Shown: piece by piece, positions 6,451-8,829 of the stretch
Layout: every line of letters begins with the position of its first letter
How positions within the stretch are numbered: the first letter of the stretch is position 1
Source: an uncultured Selenomonadales bacterium
GTDB taxonomy: Bacteria; Bacillota_C; Negativicutes; Selenomonadales; Selenomonadaceae
Direction: 5' to 3'
DNA: 8,829 bases
Assembly (NCBI GenBank): GCA_946407175.1
Contig: CAMJNB010000034.1
Coordinates: 1-8,829 of the forward strand
Notes under the pieces: generated by a model
What the model was told of the DNA's origin: nothing
Databases searched by the model: none
What the model saw: only the letters and a program-made list of their open reading frames with translations
Made by a program: the position numbers and the translations under genes

Positions 6451-6519
6451 GTTAGCTGTTAGTTGTCAGCTCTTAAAGATTAAAAATTAATGGCTACCGG
6501 CTAACAGCTACAAGCTACT
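6451..6519. repeat. Second degenerate heptamer cluster, with inverted arms
   Basis: Heptamers GTTAGCT, GTTAGTT, GTCAGCT (6451-6471) and, in the opposite sense, GGCTACC, GGCTAAC, AGCTACA, AGCTACT (6492-6519) flank an AT-rich centre. TAGCTGTTAG (6453-6462) and CTAACAGCTA (6501-6510) are a perfect 10-bp inverted repeat, able to form a stem with a 38-base loop. The array runs into the stop codon of the cheX-like gene (TAG, plus 6520-6518). The AGCT core is shared with the array at 5810-5865. Confidence 0.65.
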
Positions 6520-6985
6520 AGAAATTTCTGTCTACGGAAATTGCAATTTCGACGCTGTGTCCCTGCAAGTCCATATCAATGATAAGGTATTGGGATTCGC
6601 TGATTTTCACTGAAAAGCCTTCGCCTATCGTTAAATTCGGCGTAGAAATGTCAACGTCCAGACCCATTTGCGTGAGATTTGTTGCGGCATTGGCAGAAAG
6701 CATATTTGAAAGTGCGCTAATCGCACTCTGCGCCATTGCGTCAAATTCCGGCACGGGCATACCCATCATCATGGTTGAGGCGATAAATCTTGCCGTTTCG
6801 TCTTCCATATTATAGACGACATTGCCGCGCAGCTGTTTTGTAAATCCAACCATAACGACGACGCCGCGACTTGTGGCATATTTATTTTTTACAACCATAT
6901 TTTTCTTTGTAGGCGGTTGAAATCCGAGCATCGGCATGACAGCCACGAATGCTTCGATAAATGGGTTTACAAGTTTTGCATCCAT
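6518..6985 (-). CDS. cheX: CheX-like protein lacking the catalytic Glu
   Basis: CheX/CheC/FliY proteins dephosphorylate CheY-P using a Glu-Asn pair in the signature [D/S]xxxExxN followed about 22 residues later by Pro. This 155-residue protein has the CheX fold pattern: N-terminal VNPFIEAFVAVMPMLG, the central AQSAISALSNMLSANAATNL helix and C-terminal alternating strands ending VEIAISVDRNF. In the signature Ser87 and Asn94 are present and Pro116 follows, but position 91, where Glu is expected, is Ala (codon GCA, one base from GAA). It may therefore be a non-catalytic partner or have a different function. The ATG at 6985 has AAGGAG 9 bases upstream. The gene begins four bases after the stop of the receiver-CheX fusion, so the two are translationally coupled. 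Dimerisation with the fusion is an inference. Confidence 0.82.
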   Translation of the reverse strand: MDAKLVNPFIEAFVAVMPMLGFQPPTKKNMVVKNKYATSRGVVVMVGFTKQLRGNVVYNMEDETARFIASTMMMGMPVPEFDAMAQSAISALSNMLSANAATNLTQMGLDVDISTPNLTIGEGFSVKISESQYLIIDMDLQGHSVEIAISVDRNF

Positions 6986-6989
6986 GGTA

Positions 6990-7844
6990 TCAATCTCCTT
7001 CCGCGAATCCGACGTTAATGCAAATTTCGCCGAAATCCGTCATTGCAGTAATTTTAAAAGTAACCAATTTTTGAGTAGTCATTTTGACGCCGGAGCCGAA
7101 GAAAGTACCCGGCGGCGTGATTCTCATTTCTTTATTTGTAACAATGCCGTTGATTGAGGAAACGCTGTGTCCTATAAAAATGTTTGCCGCCTCTTCTGCC
7201 GCTTCGTGTGCTTCGTCTTCGTCCTCAAGTTTTTCATTCAACATTTTTTCGGCAAAAGTTTTCATTGTATCGCCGGACATATAAACTATGGCTCTGCCGT
7301 TCGGCGTACCGGTTAAGCCGATTATAATTGCTATGCCGTTGACTTCCAAATATTTTTTTTCGTAGAGTTCAACTTTGGTGTCAACTTGAATACCGATAAG
7401 ATCCAAAATCCCTTGCTTAAGCGCTGCGGCGAAAGGCTTTGCGTAGGATTCGCGCAACATTGCAATTCGACTGATTTTTTCTTGACAAAGTAACATCAAG
7501 GTATCAATCAAATCATTGGTGCTAACCGGTTTTTGCAGAAAAGCACTAATGCCGGCGCTTTTGCCCTGCTCGATTAAACCGGCGTCCTTCATTGCGCTAA
7601 TCATCACGATTTTTGCACCGGGATCTATTGAACAAATTCTGCGGCTGCATTCAATGCCGTCAGCGTCCGGCAGGTTCATATCCATTGTGACTAAATCGGG
7701 GCTGTGCTCCTCATACAAACTAAGCGCTTCGGCGGCGTCCTTCGCCATTGCGACGACTTCAAAATTAGTTTTCGCCAAATTATTTGCTAACATCGTGCGG
7801 CTTACCTTTGAATCGTCCACAATCATTACTTTGACCTTTTCCAT
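6990..7844 (-). CDS. Response-regulator receiver fused to a CheX phosphatase domain
   Basis: Residues 1-121 are a CheY-like receiver: acidic pair Asp10/Asp11, phosphoacceptor Asp55 in VTMDMNLPDADG, Ser83 and Lys105 in FLQKP. After a short helical linker, residues about 127-284 are a CheX domain with the phosphatase signature EAAEEAANIFIGH: Glu218, Asn221, then exactly 22 residues to Pro244, matching the family pattern. The protein probably dephosphorylates CheY-P in the chemotaxis pathway, with activity set by phosphorylation of its own receiver, or it dephosphorylates that receiver in cis or trans. The ATG at 7844 has a GGGTGA ribosome-binding site 7 bases upstream. The next gene is a CheX homologue with a changed active site. 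A promoter lies at 7908-7936. No other che genes are in the window, so coupling to motility is inferred from the domain family. Confidence 0.88.
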   Translation of the reverse strand: MEKVKVMIVDDSKVSRTMLANNLAKTNFEVVAMAKDAAEALSLYEEHSPDLVTMDMNLPDADGIECSRRICSIDPGAKIVMISAMKDAGLIEQGKSAGISAFLQKPVSTNDLIDTLMLLCQEKISRIAMLRESYAKPFAAALKQGILDLIGIQVDTKVELYEKKYLEVNGIAIIIGLTGTPNGRAIVYMSGDTMKTFAEKMLNEKLEDEDEAHEAAEEAANIFIGHSVSSINGIVTNKEMRITPPGTFFGSGVKMTTQKLVTFKITAMTDFGEICINVGFAEGD

Positions 7845-7907
7845 TGTGAATCACCCGCTTTTCATTATTTTTCGCACTTCCGACAATCGAAGCGGTTATG
7901 TGTAAAA

Positions 7908-7936
7908 ATTTTACCACATCATTGAATTGTTGACAA
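7908..7936 (-). promoter_or_regulatory. Extended -10 promoter of the receiver-CheX unit, with an inverted repeat over the -35
   Basis: On the minus strand TTGTCA (plus 7936-7931) and TAAAAT (plus 7913-7908) are 17 bases apart, with TG just upstream of the -10. The leader to the ATG is about 57 bases. The 7-bp inverted repeat AATTGTT-N4-AACAATT (plus 7925-7942) is centred on the -35 and could bind a dimeric regulator, although the promoter sequence itself accounts for part of it. Confidence 0.65.
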
Positions 7937-7982
7937 ACAATTTTTTTATAAACTTTCTTTAGTTTAGGATTTTATGAATTAC

Positions 7983-8104
7983 TTTTTCTTTGGATTTTTA
8001 ATTAACTTTCTTTTGGCGCAAAAGAAAGTTACAAAGAAAACATGTCCGACCAAAAGTCGCGTCCGGCGACTTGGTCGGACGGGGCGCGCGTCCATGCGCG
8101 CCCC
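7983..8104. repeat. Compact three-hairpin intergenic element
   Basis: Three inverted repeats lie in a row. H3: TAACTTTCTTTTG (8003-8015) and CAAAAGAAAGTTA (8019-8031) pair perfectly over 13 bp around GCG; an outer stem TTTTCTTTG/CAAAGAAAA (about 7984-7992 with 8032-8040) extends it around a 10-base bulge. H2: GTCCGACCAA (8044-8053) pairs with TTGGTCGGAC (8071-8080), and an inner GTCGC/GCGAC stem closes the loop GTCCG. H1: GGGGCGCGC (8081-8089) and GCGCGCCCC (8096-8104) pair over 9 bp and abut H2 with no spacer. Both GC-rich loops contain CGCGTCC. No T run follows on either side, so this is not a simple terminator. It lies downstream of dxs and upstream of the cheX-unit promoter. The rest of the 7937-8140 gap holds no supported gene. 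Confidence 0.7.
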
Positions 8105-8140
8105 ACCTAATCCCTGCAATCTAAAACCTAACCCATAATT

Positions 8141-8695
8141 TTACACAAATCTTTTGCGCAAGGTGACGGCAGGTAGAAAAATTTTTGCCGCCTTTAACCG
8201 GTCCAAAATTTTTTCGTAAATCTGCGCGGCAGTCAAACCGCATTTTTTCAAAAGTTCATTGCGTGTACCGTGCTCAACAAAGTTATCTTTAATGCCGAAA
8301 CGTATCAGCGGCACCAAAATATTTTCATCTGCCAAAAATTCCGCAACTGCCGCACCGAAACCGCCGTTAAGCGCACCTTCTTCACAAGTCACCAAAACTT
8401 TTGAATTTTCCGCCTCACGCCGCAACATTTCCCTATCAAGCGGCTTTATGAATCGCGCGTTAATCACGTTGACTGAAATATTTCTTTCGCGCAGAAGTTT
8501 AGCCGCGTCAATCGCCGTCTGTACCATACTGCCTACCGCGATAATCGACACGTCCGCCCTGCCGTTGCGTGCAATGACTTCAGCCTTGCCCCAGTCTAAA
8601 TCCTCCGTCACGTACAAAACCTTCACGCCGTAGCCTGCACCGCGCGGATAGCGAATCGCTACGGGACATTTCATTTTCACCGCCGCAAAAAACAC
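8141..8695 (-). CDS. dxs: 1-deoxy-D-xylulose-5-phosphate synthase, C-terminal fragment (5'-truncated)
   Basis: DXS makes 1-deoxy-D-xylulose 5-phosphate from pyruvate and glyceraldehyde 3-phosphate, the first step of the MEP isoprenoid pathway, with thiamine diphosphate. Only about 184 of the usual 620-640 residues are present. They cover the end of the pyrimidine-binding domain (PVAIRYPRG) and the transketolase C-terminal domain (IIAVGSMVQTAIDAAKLL; NARFIKPLD; CEEGALNGGFGAAVAEFL; IKDNFVEHGTRNELL). The frame is open to the TAA at 8143-8141. Homology stops at about FFAAVKMK (near 8692). Upstream the frame meets a stop within 45 bases, and the sequence changes character. The GTG at 8695 is only the first possible start and has no ribosome-binding site. 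The TPP-binding N-terminal two thirds are absent, so this fragment cannot be an active synthase. It is a disrupted gene or an assembly junction. Confidence 0.9.
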   Translation of the reverse strand: MFFAAVKMKCPVAIRYPRGAGYGVKVLYVTEDLDWGKAEVIARNGRADVSIIAVGSMVQTAIDAAKLLRERNISVNVINARFIKPLDREMLRREAENSKVLVTCEEGALNGGFGAAVAEFLADENILVPLIRFGIKDNFVEHGTRNELLKKCGLTAAQIYEKILDRLKAAKIFLPAVTLRKRFV

Positions 8696-8829
8696 AATTA
8701 AAGAATTCTTGGATGGGTTCTTTCCCTATAACATTCCCTTGTCCCAAAACAAAATATTTAGCATCCAGATTACCAGAACGTCCAATTTTAGGAGTTCTGC
8801 CATCATCTGTTTCTACCATACCAAAATCA
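8696..8829 (-). other. Foreign-looking segment next to the dxs breakpoint, with an open frame to the window edge
   Basis: These 134 bases contain a single CpG and no GCCG or CGGC, words that are frequent in every other gene of the window. On the minus strand one frame is open from the edge (DFGMVETDDGRTPKIG, then NLDAKYFVLGQGN and GKEPIQEFF). It continues out of frame into dxs and stops at 8580. It does not resemble the DXS sequence expected at this place. I do not recognise the protein. Two plus-strand frames are also open, so coding strand is uncertain. Confidence 0.4.

Noticed and set aside
7925..7947. AATTGTT/AACAATT hairpin followed by seven T as a plus-strand terminator.
   Set aside because: The stem is short and AT-only apart from one pair, no plus-strand gene precedes it, and it overlaps the -35 of the minus-strand promoter.
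8042..8110. Plus-strand 22-codon frame starting MSDQKSRPATWSDG.
   Set aside because: It has no ribosome-binding site and consists of the H2 and H1 hairpin sequence read through.
7974..8138. Plus-strand open frame of 54 codons starting MNYFFFGFLINFLLAQ, with a hydrophobic start and basic remainder, reminiscent of a small toxin-like peptide.
   Set aside because: It runs exactly through the three inverted repeats, its ribosome-binding site (AGGA, 4 bases from the ATG) is poorly spaced, and no promoter with proper spacing is seen. Repeat symmetry explains the open frame better.
8580..8819. Minus-strand frame of 79 codons crossing the dxs breakpoint.
   Set aside because: Its second half is dxs read out of frame. 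Only the part upstream of about 8695 may be real, and that is reported as the foreign segment.

Overview
The window looks like chromosomal DNA from a diderm Firmicute, most likely a Negativicute of the Selenomonas type. This is inferred from three things seen together: an RTX-repeat protein of the kind exported by type I secretion (which needs an outer membrane), two Firmicute spore-associated families (LonC and BofA), and CheX-type chemotaxis phosphatases. No 16S or other phylogenetic marker is present, so the assignment rests on gene content only.

Layout. Left end, minus strand: a tRNA-Ser(CGA) with its own promoter, preceded by a 611-residue RTX-type calcium-binding repeat protein. Centre-left, plus strand: a short operon of a zinc-ribbon membrane protein, queC and a bofA-family gene, driven by an extended -10 promoter. 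It ends at an intrinsic terminator that lies inside the last codons of the convergent lonC gene. Centre, minus strand: rplI (ribosomal protein L9) followed by lonC (Lon-family AAA+ protease). Degenerate 7-bp repeat arrays lie on both sides of rplI. Right, minus strand: a two-gene unit made of a receiver-CheX fusion and a stand-alone CheX homologue, from an extended -10 promoter. Far right: a 3' fragment of dxs and, between dxs and the CheX unit, a compact element of three hairpins in a row that resembles a dispersed intergenic repeat.

How the parts relate. The two CheX proteins are translationally coupled. They differ in a key residue: the fusion keeps the ExxN phosphatase signature, whereas the stand-alone copy has Ala where the catalytic Glu is expected. 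LonC and BofA are both tied to endospore formation in Firmicutes and here share a convergent 3' border. The other genes are housekeeping: queuosine synthesis, ribosome, and isoprenoid synthesis.

The most notable points are the abrupt end of dxs homology near position 8692 against 134 bases of clearly different composition (insertion, rearrangement or assembly chimera), the three-hairpin element at 8003-8104 with a decayed relative at 2181-2201, the active/inactive CheX pair, the duplicated module in the RTX protein, and the terminator buried in coding sequence. I found no complete new defence or mobile system in the window.
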